64,000 nt of DNA from an uncultured Faecalibacterium sp. (GTDB lineage: Bacteria; Bacillota; Clostridia; Oscillospirales; Ruminococcaceae): positions 58,669 to 122,668 of the forward strand of contig CAKTGQ010000007.1 in assembly GCA_934561555.1 (NCBI GenBank), given 5' to 3'. The translations under genes and the position numbers were made by a program. The notes beneath the pieces were generated by a model that worked only from the letters and a program-made list of their open reading frames with translations, ran no database searches and was not told where the DNA came from. Of this stretch, positions 1 to 7,448 are shown piece by piece; position 1 is the stretch's first letter, and every line of letters begins with the position of its first letter.

Positions 1-2
1 TG

Positions 3-368
3 TCCGGCTGCTTCGGCACCCTGATGGCGGAACTGTTCGACTACCGGCAGGACCGCTGGGCACCGGAGCTGCGCAGCATCGGCTTCCATCTGGGCAAGTT
101 CATCTACCTGCTGGACGCCTACGACGACCTGCCCCGCGACAAGCGCCGGGGCGCGTACAACCCCCTGCGAGAACTGAGCACCCACCCGGACTACGAGGAA
201 GAGATGCTGGACATCTTCGAGCTGCTGCTGGCACGCTGTGCGCAGAACTTTGAGCGTCTGCCCTGCGTGGAGGACGCAGACCTGCTGCGCAATATCCTGT
301 ATTCCGGCGTGTGGCTGAAATACAACTGCAAAAATGCAAAACGCACCGGAAAGCCCGATGCGTCTTGA
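3..368 (+). CDS. DUF5685-family protein, C-terminal part (truncated by window edge)
   Basis: The reading frame is open from the first complete codon at 3, so the gene starts upstream of the window and only about 121 C-terminal residues are seen. The in-frame ATG at 24 has no ribosome site before it and is probably internal. The stretch FIYLLDAYDDLPRD followed by a YNPL segment resembles the DUF5685 family, whose function is unknown; the helical, Asp/Glu-rich character agrees with that. A J-domain gene follows 87 bp downstream on the same strand, so the two may be cotranscribed. The family call is from memory of the motif and is moderately confident. Confidence 0.6.
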   Translation, partial: SGCFGTLMAELFDYRQDRWAPELRSIGFHLGKFIYLLDAYDDLPRDKRRGAYNPLRELSTHPDYEEEMLDIFELLLARCAQNFERLPCVEDADLLRNILYSGVWLKYNCKNAKRTGKPDAS

Positions 369-455
369 TTTTGTGCCGATGTTCCGGTAAAATAAAACGG
401 ATGCGGTGCAGCGATGCTGTACCGTCAGTATAATGAGTGAGGAAGTATACCGAGC

Positions 456-1223
456 ATGAGAGATCCCTATGAGGTGCTGGGCGTTCAGCGCGGCGCAAGC
501 GACGACGAGATCAAAAAAGCATACCGCGCCAAGTGCAAGCGCTGGCACCCGGATTTGAACCCCAACGACCCCACGGCCGAGGAGCACTTCAAAGAGGTGC
601 AGGCCGCCTACGACGCCATTACCAAGGGCGATACCGGCCCGCAGATGGGTGGCAACCCTTACGGCGGCAACCCCTACGGCGGCTACCAGCAGCGGGGCTA
701 TAACCGGCAGGGCTATGGGCAGCAGGGCTACGGCCAGCAGAACTACGGCTACACCGGTTTTGACGGCTTTGACGGGTTTGAGGGCTTCGACCCCTTTGGC
801 TTCGGATTTGGCTTTGGCGGCTACCAGCAGGCCGGGCCCAGCGCCTCCGGCACCGACACCCCGGAAATGCAGGCCGCTCGCAATTTTGTGGCCAGCGGCC
901 GCTACGCTGAGGCGCGCCGCGTACTGGACGGCATGACCGGCCGCAACGCGCGGTGGTATTATCTCTCCTCGCTGGCCAATCAGGGCCTTGGCAAAAGCGT
1001 GGACGCTTTGCAGGACGCCCGCCGCGCCGTGCAGCTGGACCCGAACAACACCGAGTACCAGATGCACCTGCGCCGGATGCAGAACCCTGGCCAGACCTAC
1101 CGCACCCAGACCACCTACGCCCAGCCCGGCGGATTTGGAAGCTGGTGCTGGAGCATGATCCTGCTGAACCTGCTGTGCAACTGCTGCTGCGGCGGCTGGG
1201 GCTTCCGTGGATTCCGGATGTGA
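456..1223 (+). CDS. J-domain (DnaJ-like) protein with Gly/Tyr/Gln-rich linker and Cys-rich tail
   Basis: Residues 1-65 form a J domain with the HPD tripeptide at 31-33, the contact that stimulates the ATPase of DnaK/Hsp70. Residues 65-130 are a low-complexity Gly/Tyr/Gln/Phe-rich linker with NPYGG- and QQGYG-type repeats. Residues 135-205 look like a short TPR-like helical region. The end is hydrophobic and cysteine-rich (CNCCCGGWG near the C-terminus). The zinc-finger and substrate domains of classical DnaJ are missing, so this is a class III/J-only co-chaperone, possibly membrane-associated. GAGGAAG stands shortly upstream of the ATG. A terminator follows directly. The exact client is unknown. 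Confidence 0.85.
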   Translation: MRDPYEVLGVQRGASDDEIKKAYRAKCKRWHPDLNPNDPTAEEHFKEVQAAYDAITKGDTGPQMGGNPYGGNPYGGYQQRGYNRQGYGQQGYGQQNYGYTGFDGFDGFEGFDPFGFGFGFGGYQQAGPSASGTDTPEMQAARNFVASGRYAEARRVLDGMTGRNARWYYLSSLANQGLGKSVDALQDARRAVQLDPNNTEYQMHLRRMQNPGQTYRTQTTYAQPGGFGSWCWSMILLNLLCNCCCGGWGFRGFRM

Positions 1224-1237
1224 TATGATTTTATACA

Positions 1238-1274
1238 AAAAAGGCTGCTGCACGCACGGTGCAGCAGCCTTTTT
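1238..1274. terminator. Bidirectional Rho-independent terminator
   Basis: A 16-bp perfect stem (1238-1253 with 1259-1274) with a 5-nt loop and A-run/T-run flanks. It lies between the convergent J-domain gene and the lipoprotein gene and can serve both. Confidence 0.9.
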
Positions 1275-1300
1275 CTGTTTGCGGATGTAAGGGTTTGCTC

Positions 1301-1795
1301 TTACTTCTGGGGAGCCTCGAAAGCAACAGCGGTAGCACCGGCAGCGGCGTCCACGCTCTTCAGAGAGATGGGAGCCACCTCGTAGTGCAGGGTATCAAAG
1401 CTCTGAGTATTGCCGTCCTCGGTGGTGAACTCCAGAACGTAGACAACGTCAGCCTGCTTGTCAGCCTCGACGTCACGGGTGATGACGATGCTCTCGCCGT
1501 CAGCCAGACCCTCGCCTGCCAGGTTCTCACCCTTGTCCTCAGAGCCTGCATCGTACAGGTACAGCTCGGTCACCTTGCTGCCGGTGGTGTTGTACACGGT
1601 GTACTCGGCAGAAGCAGCCTCAGCCTCAGAGGAAGCAGCCTCAGAGGAAGCAGCCTCGGAGGAAGCGGCCACAGAAGAGGCAGCAGCAGAGGATGCGGTG
1701 GAGGATGCAGCGGTAGAGGCAGAGCCGCCGCAGGCGGTCATGCCAACAGCCAGTGCCAGAGCGGCAGCGGCAATTGCAACAGTCTTGAGCTTCAT
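1301..1795 (-). CDS. Small Ser/Ala-rich secreted lipoprotein
   Basis: The 164-aa product starts with a Sec-type lipoprotein signal: a short basic N-terminus (MKLK), an Ala/Val/Leu-rich core and a lipobox MTACGG that places the lipidated cysteine near residue 22. Residues 25-62 are a repetitive Ala/Ser/Glu linker with several AASSEAASSEA units. The remaining ~100 residues form a beta-rich globular region (EYTVYNTTGSKVTELYLY and onward) resembling extracellular beta-sandwich domains, but I do not recognise the family. An AAAGGAGATA ribosome site precedes the ATG. The promoter and a 30-bp palindrome upstream suggest regulated expression. Role unknown. Confidence 0.85.
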   Translation of the reverse strand: MKLKTVAIAAAALALAVGMTACGGSASTAASSTASSAAASSVAASSEAASSEAASSEAEAASAEYTVYNTTGSKVTELYLYDAGSEDKGENLAGEGLADGESIVITRDVEADKQADVVYVLEFTTEDGNTQSFDTLHYEVAPISLKSVDAAAGATAVAFEAPQK

Positions 1796-1878
1796 AGGGA
1801 TATCTCCTTTTTCTTCTTTTGTCTGGTTTCAGGCCCCCGGCAGCATACTCACCGCCTTGGTTGGCCTGATGTTCTCTT

Positions 1879-1920
1879 ATTATACGCACATTAACGAAAA
1901 AAGCAAGCTTTTTTCGTTAA
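1879..1920 (-). promoter_or_regulatory. Lipoprotein promoter overlapped by a 30-bp palindrome
   Basis: On the minus strand TTGCTT (1901-1906) and TATAAT (1879-1884) are spaced by 16 bp. The -35 box lies inside a perfect inverted repeat with 14-bp arms (1891-1904 and 1907-1920) around a 2-nt centre. This has the form of a repressor operator, or less likely a hairpin. The rest of the gap to the TetR gene holds only the promoter described at 2077. Confidence 0.7.
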
Positions 1921-2076
1921 AAACCAACGATGAAGCAGGAACTGTTACCATTTTGACATGAATCTGGCACATTTTAGGAGATGTAAACTTGAAGCAAATC
2001 GTTGATACGCTCTTCTGCTCCGGTCTGTCCCTGTGCGCCCGCCGGAGAGCGGACAAAAAAATTTTTATTTTCCCCC

Positions 2077-2126
2077 TTGACAGCAGCCCACCGCCGTTGT
2101 ACACTAAGCATAGTGAACAGCGTTCA
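2077..2126 (+). promoter_or_regulatory. TetR-gene promoter and operator
   Basis: TTGACA (2077-2082), a 17-bp spacer and TACACT (2100-2105) form a good sigma-A promoter. Directly downstream, TGAACAGCGTTCA (2114-2126) is an inverted repeat with 5-bp arms and a 3-bp centre, of the form bound by many TetR repressors. Its place at the transcription start implies autorepression. Confidence 0.8.
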
Positions 2127-2152
2127 TGTTGGGAGGTGAGCTTACGAATCCA

Positions 2153-2701
2153 ATGGCAACGTCCAAAGCGGACATCCTGAAAATCAGCCGGGAGCTGATC
2201 CAGCAGAACGGCTGGGCAGCGGTCAACATCCGTGCGGTCGCCGCCGCCTGCGGGGTCTCTGTGGGCTGCATCTACAACTACTTCGGCTCCAAGACCGAGC
2301 TGGTAAGCGCAGCCGTGGAAAGCATCTGGAACGACATCTTCCACCACCCGGAGGACGAAGCCGTGTTTCAGGACACCCAGTCCTGCATCCGGTGGATGTA
2401 CCGGCAGATGGAATACGGCTGCCGGCAGTATCCCGGCTTTTTCACTCACCATGCACTGGGCTTTGTACAGCAGGACACTGCCGACGGCAAGCAGCAGATG
2501 CGGCAGACATGGCAGCACATTCTGGATGCCCTGTGCAGCGTGCTGCGCCACGATGCCAAAATTCGCCCGGGTGCCTTTACCGAGCAGTTCACCCCGGAGC
2601 AGTTTGCAGGCATCCTGTTCTCCCTGATGCTGTCTGCGGTGGTGCAGCAGAGCTTCGACCCTTCTGCGGTGCTGGAGATCGTGCGCAGAACCATTTATTA
2701 A
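2153..2701 (+). CDS. TetR/AcrR-family transcriptional regulator
   Basis: The 182-aa product has an N-terminal TetR helix-turn-helix (residues ~5-50), with the typical core VAAACGVSVGCIYNYFGSK. The ligand-binding helical domain follows and has no recognisable ligand signature. I chose ATG 2153 because GGGAGGTGAG at 2131-2140 is the only ribosome site; the ATG at 2126 lies inside the operator and has none. The operator at 2114-2126 points to autorepression. A terminator follows at once, so it is monocistronic. The downstream membrane-protein gene is a possible target but this is only inferred from position. Confidence 0.9.
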   Translation: MATSKADILKISRELIQQNGWAAVNIRAVAAACGVSVGCIYNYFGSKTELVSAAVESIWNDIFHHPEDEAVFQDTQSCIRWMYRQMEYGCRQYPGFFTHHALGFVQQDTADGKQQMRQTWQHILDALCSVLRHDAKIRPGAFTEQFTPEQFAGILFSLMLSAVVQQSFDPSAVLEIVRRTIY

Positions 2702-2712
2702 ACAAAAAAACA

Positions 2713-2738
2713 TCCCACAGCCCTTGTGGGAGTTTTTT
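2713..2738 (+). terminator. Rho-independent terminator
   Basis: TCCCACA (2713-2719) pairs with TGTGGGA (2725-2731), followed by six T residues at 2733-2738. It ends the TetR transcript. Confidence 0.85.
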
Positions 2739-2903
2739 AAGCCCCAATATGAACATCGTTCAATTTGGTTTCAGCGCCCCGCAGACCACACTACTGCAAG
2801 CCCTTTTCCCTACGATGCCTCCGGTACGGCTGTGCCGCGCCGGTTCGCTATAAAAATCAAAAAACAAAAACCTGCGATCAAAACAAACAAAGGAGAAAAA
2901 CGT

Positions 2904-3578
2904 ATGAGAGCAATCATTGAGACCGTTTTCGACATCTTCTATCTGGTCACCGTGCTCACGGTGGGCATCCGCATGATCTGCGGCAGCAAGGCCGGCACCC
3001 AGTTCCGCCTGTTTGGCCTGATGGCCGTTGTGCTGGGCGCGGGCGATTCCTTCCATCTGGTGCCCCGCGCACTGGCGCTGTGCACCACCGGTCTGGAAAG
3101 CTACGCCGTGCCGCTGGGTCTGGGCAAGTGGATCACCTCTATGACCATGACCGTGTTCTATGTGCTGCTGTACTACGTCTGGCGCAAGCGCTACCAGATC
3201 GAGGGGCAGAAGAACGTGACCGCCGCGGTGTACGCCCTGTCCGCTGTGCGCGTTGTGCTGTGCATGATGCCGCAGAACCAGTGGCTCACCAACCACACCC
3301 CGCTGGCATGGGGCATCCTGCGCAATGTGCCCTTTGCCCTGCTGGGTCTGCTGATCATCGTGCTGTTCTACCGCAGCGCCAAGCAGAACAACGATAAGGC
3401 TTTCCGCTGGATGTGGCTGACCATCGTGCTGAGCTTCGGCTTCTATATCCCCGTAGTGCTGTGGGCAGACGTCAACCCCCTGATCGGTATGCTGATGATC
3501 CCCAAGACCTGCGCCTACGTCTGGACCGTGCTCATCGGCTACAACGCCATGAAGGCCGAGACCGGCAAGCAGAACTAA
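2904..3578 (+). CDS. Polytopic membrane protein of unknown function
   Basis: The 224-aa product has about seven hydrophobic segments and few charged residues outside short loops, so it is an integral membrane protein. A GDSFHLVPR sequence near residue 50 and a Trp-rich region around residue 135 (NQWLTNHTPLAW) are its most distinctive features. The start at 2904 is set by AAAGGAG nine bases before the ATG; the reading frame is open upstream without a ribosome site. It stands between the TetR gene and a terminator. I do not recognise the family and give no function. Confidence 0.8.
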   Translation: MRAIIETVFDIFYLVTVLTVGIRMICGSKAGTQFRLFGLMAVVLGAGDSFHLVPRALALCTTGLESYAVPLGLGKWITSMTMTVFYVLLYYVWRKRYQIEGQKNVTAAVYALSAVRVVLCMMPQNQWLTNHTPLAWGILRNVPFALLGLLIIVLFYRSAKQNNDKAFRWMWLTIVLSFGFYIPVVLWADVNPLIGMLMIPKTCAYVWTVLIGYNAMKAETGKQN

Positions 3579-3611
3579 GCTTTCCCCCCTGCGGTTTTTC
3601 CGCTGCTTAAC

Positions 3612-3664
3612 AAAAAAGTCCGCCGACAGACAGCGATGCACTGCTCTGCCGACGGGCTTTTTAT
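3612..3664. terminator. Imperfect terminator hairpin between convergent genes
   Basis: A long stem with G-U pairs joins 3612-3630 to 3646-3664, with an A-run on the left and a T-run on the right. It can end the membrane-protein gene and, in reverse, the GntR gene. Confidence 0.75.
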
Positions 3665-3684
3665 ATTATGTAAATAATTTCTTT

Positions 3685-4359
3685 TTACCCCTCGGTAAAG
3701 TATTCCGGGTGGACGCTGCGGGCCTGCTCCACCGAAAGCTTATAGCGGTTCAGGTGGCTTTCCAGCGCCTCGCCCAGTTCTTCGGCGGTGCCGTGCAGCA
3801 CCATTTCCAGAATACGGGTATGGGCGGCACAGACGGATTTGTTCTCGTTGGTCTGCAAGCTGAACTTGCGGATGCGCTCCACGTGCTGCAGCTCTCCGAG
3901 CATGTGGTCAAAATGCGCCTCCATACCGGTGATCTCAAAGGCCTTGCGGTGGAACTGGTTGTCCAGTTCCAGCAGGCGGGTCTCCCGGTCCGGCTGGGTC
4001 AGGTCGGCCTCCAGCAGGCGGTAGTTTTCAATAATCTGCCGGTACTCCTGCTCCTGCTGGTCTGTCAAGTGGCCGCGCACGCGGTTCAGGATCTCTTTTT
4101 CAAGAGTAAAGCGGGCAAACTGCTCCAGCTCCATCCGTTTCAGGTCAATGGGGGCCACATGGGTGCCGCTTTGCGGCTTGATGTCCACCATGTGGGCAAT
4201 GTTGAGCATGATCAACGCCTCCCGCATGGGGGTGCGGCTGATGCCCATCTGCTCCGCAAGCTCCCTGTCGTTCAGGGGGTCGCCGGGCTTCAGCTCCATA
4301 GTGATGATCCGGCTTCGGATGGTCTGATACGCCTGTTCCCTCGCACTCAAAGATGCCAT
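3685..4359 (-). CDS. GntR/FadR-family regulator (FCD domain), likely uronate-responsive
   Basis: Residues ~8-75 form a GntR winged helix with the typical DRELAEQMGISRTPMREAL recognition region. Residues 85-215 form the all-helical FCD effector domain, including the metal-binding pattern of the family (D and H in LDNQFHRK, and later HTRIL and SHLNRY). A perfect 14-bp palindrome lies at its own promoter and an 11-bp identical core lies at the eda promoter 1.9 kb away. Members such as UxuR, ExuR and KdgR-type GntR proteins control hexuronate catabolism, so repression of eda-kdgK-kduI-kduD is the best inference. The inducer is not identified. Confidence 0.88.
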   Translation of the reverse strand: MASLSAREQAYQTIRSRIITMELKPGDPLNDRELAEQMGISRTPMREALIMLNIAHMVDIKPQSGTHVAPIDLKRMELEQFARFTLEKEILNRVRGHLTDQQEQEYRQIIENYRLLEADLTQPDRETRLLELDNQFHRKAFEITGMEAHFDHMLGELQHVERIRKFSLQTNENKSVCAAHTRILEMVLHGTAEELGEALESHLNRYKLSVEQARSVHPEYFTEG

Positions 4360-4390
4360 TGCAGTGTTCTCCCTTCGGGGTCAATTGGTG

Positions 4391-4437
4391 ATATACTAGT
4401 ATATGACCATATTACCCAACTGCCGGGCAACTGTCAA
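4391..4437 (-). promoter_or_regulatory. GntR-gene promoter with palindromic operator
   Basis: On the minus strand TTGACA (4432-4437) and TAATAT (4409-4414) have a 17-bp spacer. ATATACTAGTATAT at 4391-4404 is a perfect 14-bp palindrome just downstream of the -10 box. Its core TATACTAGTAT recurs at 6301-6311. Confidence 0.85.
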
Positions 4438-4482
4438 TAGCAGGAGCAACCGAAATTTGCGGGCAATTTTTTGCTATTTTGT

Positions 4483-5124
4483 TCAATGAAGTGCCCGCGC
4501 CGGGCGGTAAACCACCGGCAGCCACACAAAAGCCACTGCCAAGCCGCAGGCCACATCAATGACCGAGTGCTGCTTGGTGAACACGGTGGACAGGCAGATC
4601 AGCGCCGCCCACACCCATGCCAGCACCTTGCGCAGGGGCTTGTCCTCTGCCAGCTTGCTGTGGCTGAAGGCCATTGCCATACAGGCAGAGCTCTGGCAGT
4701 GGATGGAGGGGCAGACGTTTACGGCAGCGTCTGCCTTCCACAGCAGCTGCATGACCCACAGCGCCGGGTTATCCCGGCCGAGGGTCTCCACGGCGGGGCG
4801 CAGCTCCAGCCCGTTGGGCAGGATCATGTACACGATCAGGCAGAAGGTCATGCCGGAAAACATGGTCAGGCAAAGTTTATCGTAGCTGGCGGTATCGCAC
4901 CACCACAATGCCGCCGTTACCCCCGCCAGCAGCAAAAACCAGCTGCAATAGGGGATCACGAACCACTCGTTGAAGGGGATCAGATCGTCCATCGGACTGT
5001 GCAGGATATATTTGGGGGCGGTGACGGTGAGATCCAGCCAGAAGAACCAGATCAGGTACACCACCCAGTACAGCTGGTACCACAGGTGCGGGCGGCACCG
5101 GCTGCGCAGTTGACTAAGCTTCAT
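4483..5124 (-). CDS. PAP2-like membrane phosphatase/transferase
   Basis: The 213-aa product has about five or six membrane segments. Near the C-terminus it has CPSIHCQSS and then FTKQHSVIDV, which match the PSxH and HxxxD-type motifs of the PAP2/acid phosphatase superfamily. Such proteins dephosphorylate lipid phosphates (phosphatidate, undecaprenyl-PP, sphingolipid-type) at the outer face of the membrane. I set the start at 5124 because TAGGAGAAACGAC precedes this ATG; the 19 extra upstream codons have no ribosome site. Its promoter shares its -35 region with the divergent HAD gene. The lipid substrate cannot be told from sequence. Confidence 0.82.
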   Translation of the reverse strand: MKLSQLRSRCRPHLWYQLYWVVYLIWFFWLDLTVTAPKYILHSPMDDLIPFNEWFVIPYCSWFLLLAGVTAALWWCDTASYDKLCLTMFSGMTFCLIVYMILPNGLELRPAVETLGRDNPALWVMQLLWKADAAVNVCPSIHCQSSACMAMAFSHSKLAEDKPLRKVLAWVWAALICLSTVFTKQHSVIDVACGLAVAFVWLPVVYRPARALH

Positions 5125-5160
5125 GTCGTTTCTCCTATTTTTTATGTGAATTGACGTGTT

Positions 5161-5210
5161 ATTATAGCATATTCCGTCCACTTGCGCAATTGCTGCCCCT
5201 GCGATACAAT
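5161..5210. promoter_or_regulatory. Divergent promoters sharing one TTGCGCAA -35 region
   Basis: Leftward: TTGCGC (complement of 5184-5189), 17 bp, TATAAT (complement of 5161-5166) for the PAP2 gene. Rightward: TTGCGC (5182-5187), 17 bp, TACAAT (5205-5210) for the HAD gene. The two -35 boxes overlap within the palindrome TTGCGCAA. Confidence 0.75.
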
Positions 5211-5247
5211 AAAAATAAGCTGGATCTTATTATAAAAGGAGTACGTC

Positions 5248-6156
5248 ATGCCACAACAATTTCCCACCATCCGTCTGGTCGCGCTGGATCTGGACGGCAC
5301 CCTGCTGAACCGCGAGGGGCACGTCACGCCCCGCACCCGCGCCGCCCTGCAAGCTGCTGTGGATAAGGGCGTGTACATCGTGCCCGCCACCGGGCGTCCG
5401 CTGGCCAGTCTGCCGCCGGAGGTGGCGCAGCTGCCCGGCATCCGCTACGTTATCACCTGCAACGGTGCCGCCGTGTGGGACTTGGGCACCGACCCCGTGG
5501 GTGCAGTGTACAGCCGCTATTCCAACGCAAAAGAGCACCGCACCAGCACCCCGGTCTGCCTGCTGCACAGCCTGATGCCGGTGGAGACTGCCCGCGAAGC
5601 CTTTGCGGTCTGCGAGAGCTGCCACGCCGACCTGCGCATTTTTTCGGACGGATACGCCTGCACCGATGCCCGCAGCATTGCGCTGGCCGCTGCCCGGGCA
5701 GCAAAGAAGGACAGCACCGAAGCGCGCCAGCCCAACGATGGCCGCTTTACCATTCTGCGGGACGCAGCCGAGTGGATGAGCCGCAACGCCTTTGCCATTG
5801 AAAAGCTCTGCGTGTTCTTTGAAAACCCGCAGCAGGCTGCGGCTGCGCTGCCCCGCTTCCGCGCCGTCCCGGGCGTGGAGGTCGTGCAGGGGTCGCCGAA
5901 AAATGTGGAGGTGACCGCCGCCGGTGTGGACAAGGGCGAGGCGCTGCGCGCGCTGGCCGACCGGCTGGGCGTCCCGCACGCATGCACCCTTGCGGTGGGC
6001 GACAGCGAGAACGACCGCGCCATGCTGCAAAAAGCCGGGGTGGCCGCCGTGATGGCAAACGGTATGCCGGAAATTCAGGCGCTGGCGCACCTTGTCAGCA
6101 AGGCCGACTGCGACCACGACGGCGTAGCAGAGATACTGGAAAAGCTTGGCATCTGA
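5248..6156 (+). CDS. HAD-superfamily (Cof-type) phosphatase
   Basis: The 302-aa product begins with the nucleophile motif DLDGTLL (Asp14 and Asp16). It has the motif II region CNGAAVWD and the C-terminal metal-binding motif GDSENDRAML, the layout of the Cof/YbiV subfamily with a C2 cap inserted between. These are cytosolic Mg-dependent phosphatases acting on sugar phosphates, nucleotides or FMN/PLP-type compounds; the substrate cannot be told. AAAGGAG precedes the ATG. It lies just upstream of the uronate operon on the same strand, but 237 bp and a separate promoter come between. Confidence 0.88.
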   Translation: MPQQFPTIRLVALDLDGTLLNREGHVTPRTRAALQAAVDKGVYIVPATGRPLASLPPEVAQLPGIRYVITCNGAAVWDLGTDPVGAVYSRYSNAKEHRTSTPVCLLHSLMPVETAREAFAVCESCHADLRIFSDGYACTDARSIALAAARAAKKDSTEARQPNDGRFTILRDAAEWMSRNAFAIEKLCVFFENPQQAAAALPRFRAVPGVEVVQGSPKNVEVTAAGVDKGEALRALADRLGVPHACTLAVGDSENDRAMLQKAGVAAVMANGMPEIQALAHLVSKADCDHDGVAEILEKLGI

Positions 6157-6277
6157 GCCATTTTTTACAGCGATTTCACAGCATTTTCACCGGCATTTGC
6201 CCCGTTTTTTCGGTTCGTTCGTCATTTTTGTGCAATGTATACAAGCTATTATGCTAAACATTGTGCTTGTTGAGTAT

Positions 6278-6311
6278 TACCAAAGTCGGGCTGTTCGTTT
6301 ATACTAGTATC
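6278..6311 (+). promoter_or_regulatory. eda-operon promoter with GntR operator over the -10 box
   Basis: TTACCA (6278-6283), 17 bp, TATACT (6301-6306). The -10 box is part of ATACTAGTAT (6302-6311), a perfect palindrome whose 11-bp context is identical to the operator before the GntR gene. Binding here would block RNA polymerase. Confidence 0.82.
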
Positions 6312-6393
6312 ATAAGCGCGTAGGGGGGTATTGCGCCCACAGGAGCAAACCCGACGCACCGAGAGAGTTCAAATATAAAAGGAGAAATGCGTT

Positions 6394-7356
6394 ATGAATC
6401 CCATCGTAGAAAAGGTCTATCAGATCGGCATTATCCCTGTTATCGCTTTCAACAGCGTTGATGAGGCCCTGCCCCTGTGCAAGGCTCTGGCTGAGGGCGG
6501 TCTGCCCGCAGCTGAGGTCACCTTCCGCACTGCCTGTGCTGAAGAGTGCATCCGCAAGATCCACGAGGAGATGCCCGAGATGCTGCTGGGTGCCGGCACC
6601 GTTCTGACCTGCGAGCAGGCTGACCGTGCTATGGCTGCCGGTGCTTCCTTCATCGTTGCTCCCGGCTTCGACCCCGAGGTCTGCAAGCACGTCATCGACA
6701 AGGGCGGCATCATGATGCCCGGCACCTGCTCCGCAGGCGAGATGCAGCAGGCCATGAACCTGGGCTGCGAGGCTCTGAAGTTCTTCCCCGCTGAGGCAAA
6801 CGGCGGCGTGGGCATGCTGAAGAACATCGGCGCTGCCCTGAAGGGCGCACGCTGGATGTGCACCGGCGGCGTCAACGCCAAGAACGTCAACGATTATCTG
6901 GGCTATGACCAGATCTTCGCTGTGGGCGGCACCTGGATGTGCAAGAGCGACGTGATCAAGGCCGGCGACTGGGCAAAGATCACCGCACAGAGCAAGGAAG
7001 CCGTTGACACCATGCTGGGCCTGAAGCTGCTGCACGTTGGCATCAACACCGAGAACGAGGAAGAGGCCATGAAGGTGGCTAACCTGATCAGCGCTATGCT
7101 GAACATGAAGGTTGCTCCCGGCAACTCCAGCATCTTTGTCGGCAACAAGGAGTTCGAGATCATGAAGAAGCCCGGCCGCGGCACCAATGGCCACATCGCC
7201 ATCGGCTGCAACAACGTGGACCGCGCCATCTACCACCTGTCTCAGCGCGGCGTGAAGTTCGATCTGGACAGCAAGAACGTGAAGAACGGCAAGACCGTTG
7301 CCTGCTACATGGCAGACGAGATCGCCGGCTTTGCCTTCCATCTGGTGCAGGCATAA
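6394..7356 (+). CDS. eda: KDPG/KHG aldolase fused to a C-terminal VOC-like domain
   Basis: Residues 1-205 are a class I 2-dehydro-3-deoxy-6-phosphogluconate aldolase: catalytic Glu41 and Arg45 in EVTFRT, Schiff-base Lys129 in LKFFPAE, and the phosphate-binding CTGGVN loop. It splits KDPG into pyruvate and glyceraldehyde-3-phosphate. Typical Eda is ~210 aa; here another ~110 residues follow, with a LLHVGINTENEEEA start and a GRGTNGHIAIGCNNVDRAI repeat typical of vicinal-oxygen-chelate (glyoxalase-like) folds. AAAGGAGAAATGCGTT precedes the ATG. It is the first gene of the uronate operon. Whether the VOC part is catalytic, regulatory or structural is not known. Confidence 0.92.
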   Translation: MNPIVEKVYQIGIIPVIAFNSVDEALPLCKALAEGGLPAAEVTFRTACAEECIRKIHEEMPEMLLGAGTVLTCEQADRAMAAGASFIVAPGFDPEVCKHVIDKGGIMMPGTCSAGEMQQAMNLGCEALKFFPAEANGGVGMLKNIGAALKGARWMCTGGVNAKNVNDYLGYDQIFAVGGTWMCKSDVIKAGDWAKITAQSKEAVDTMLGLKLLHVGINTENEEEAMKVANLISAMLNMKVAPGNSSIFVGNKEFEIMKKPGRGTNGHIAIGCNNVDRAIYHLSQRGVKFDLDSKNVKNGKTVACYMADEIAGFAFHLVQA

Positions 7357-7384
7357 GCGCCTGTCCCCTTTTACCCGTAAAAGC

Positions 7385-7414
7385 CCCGCCGCAGCGGGTA
7401 TGCCCTGCGGCGGG
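7385..7414 (+). other. Intercistronic GC-rich hairpin
   Basis: A perfect 10-bp stem (7385-7394 with 7405-7414) between eda and kdgK without a following T-run. It is more likely to stabilise or process mRNA than to end transcription. Confidence 0.7.
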
Positions 7415-7448
7415 ATGATGAAACACTTGATATAAAGGAGAATAACCA

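Noticed and set aside
1640-1690. Short tandem repeats in the lipoprotein gene resembling a repeat array
   Set aside because: They encode an Ala/Ser/Glu linker and lack the spacer structure of a CRISPR array.
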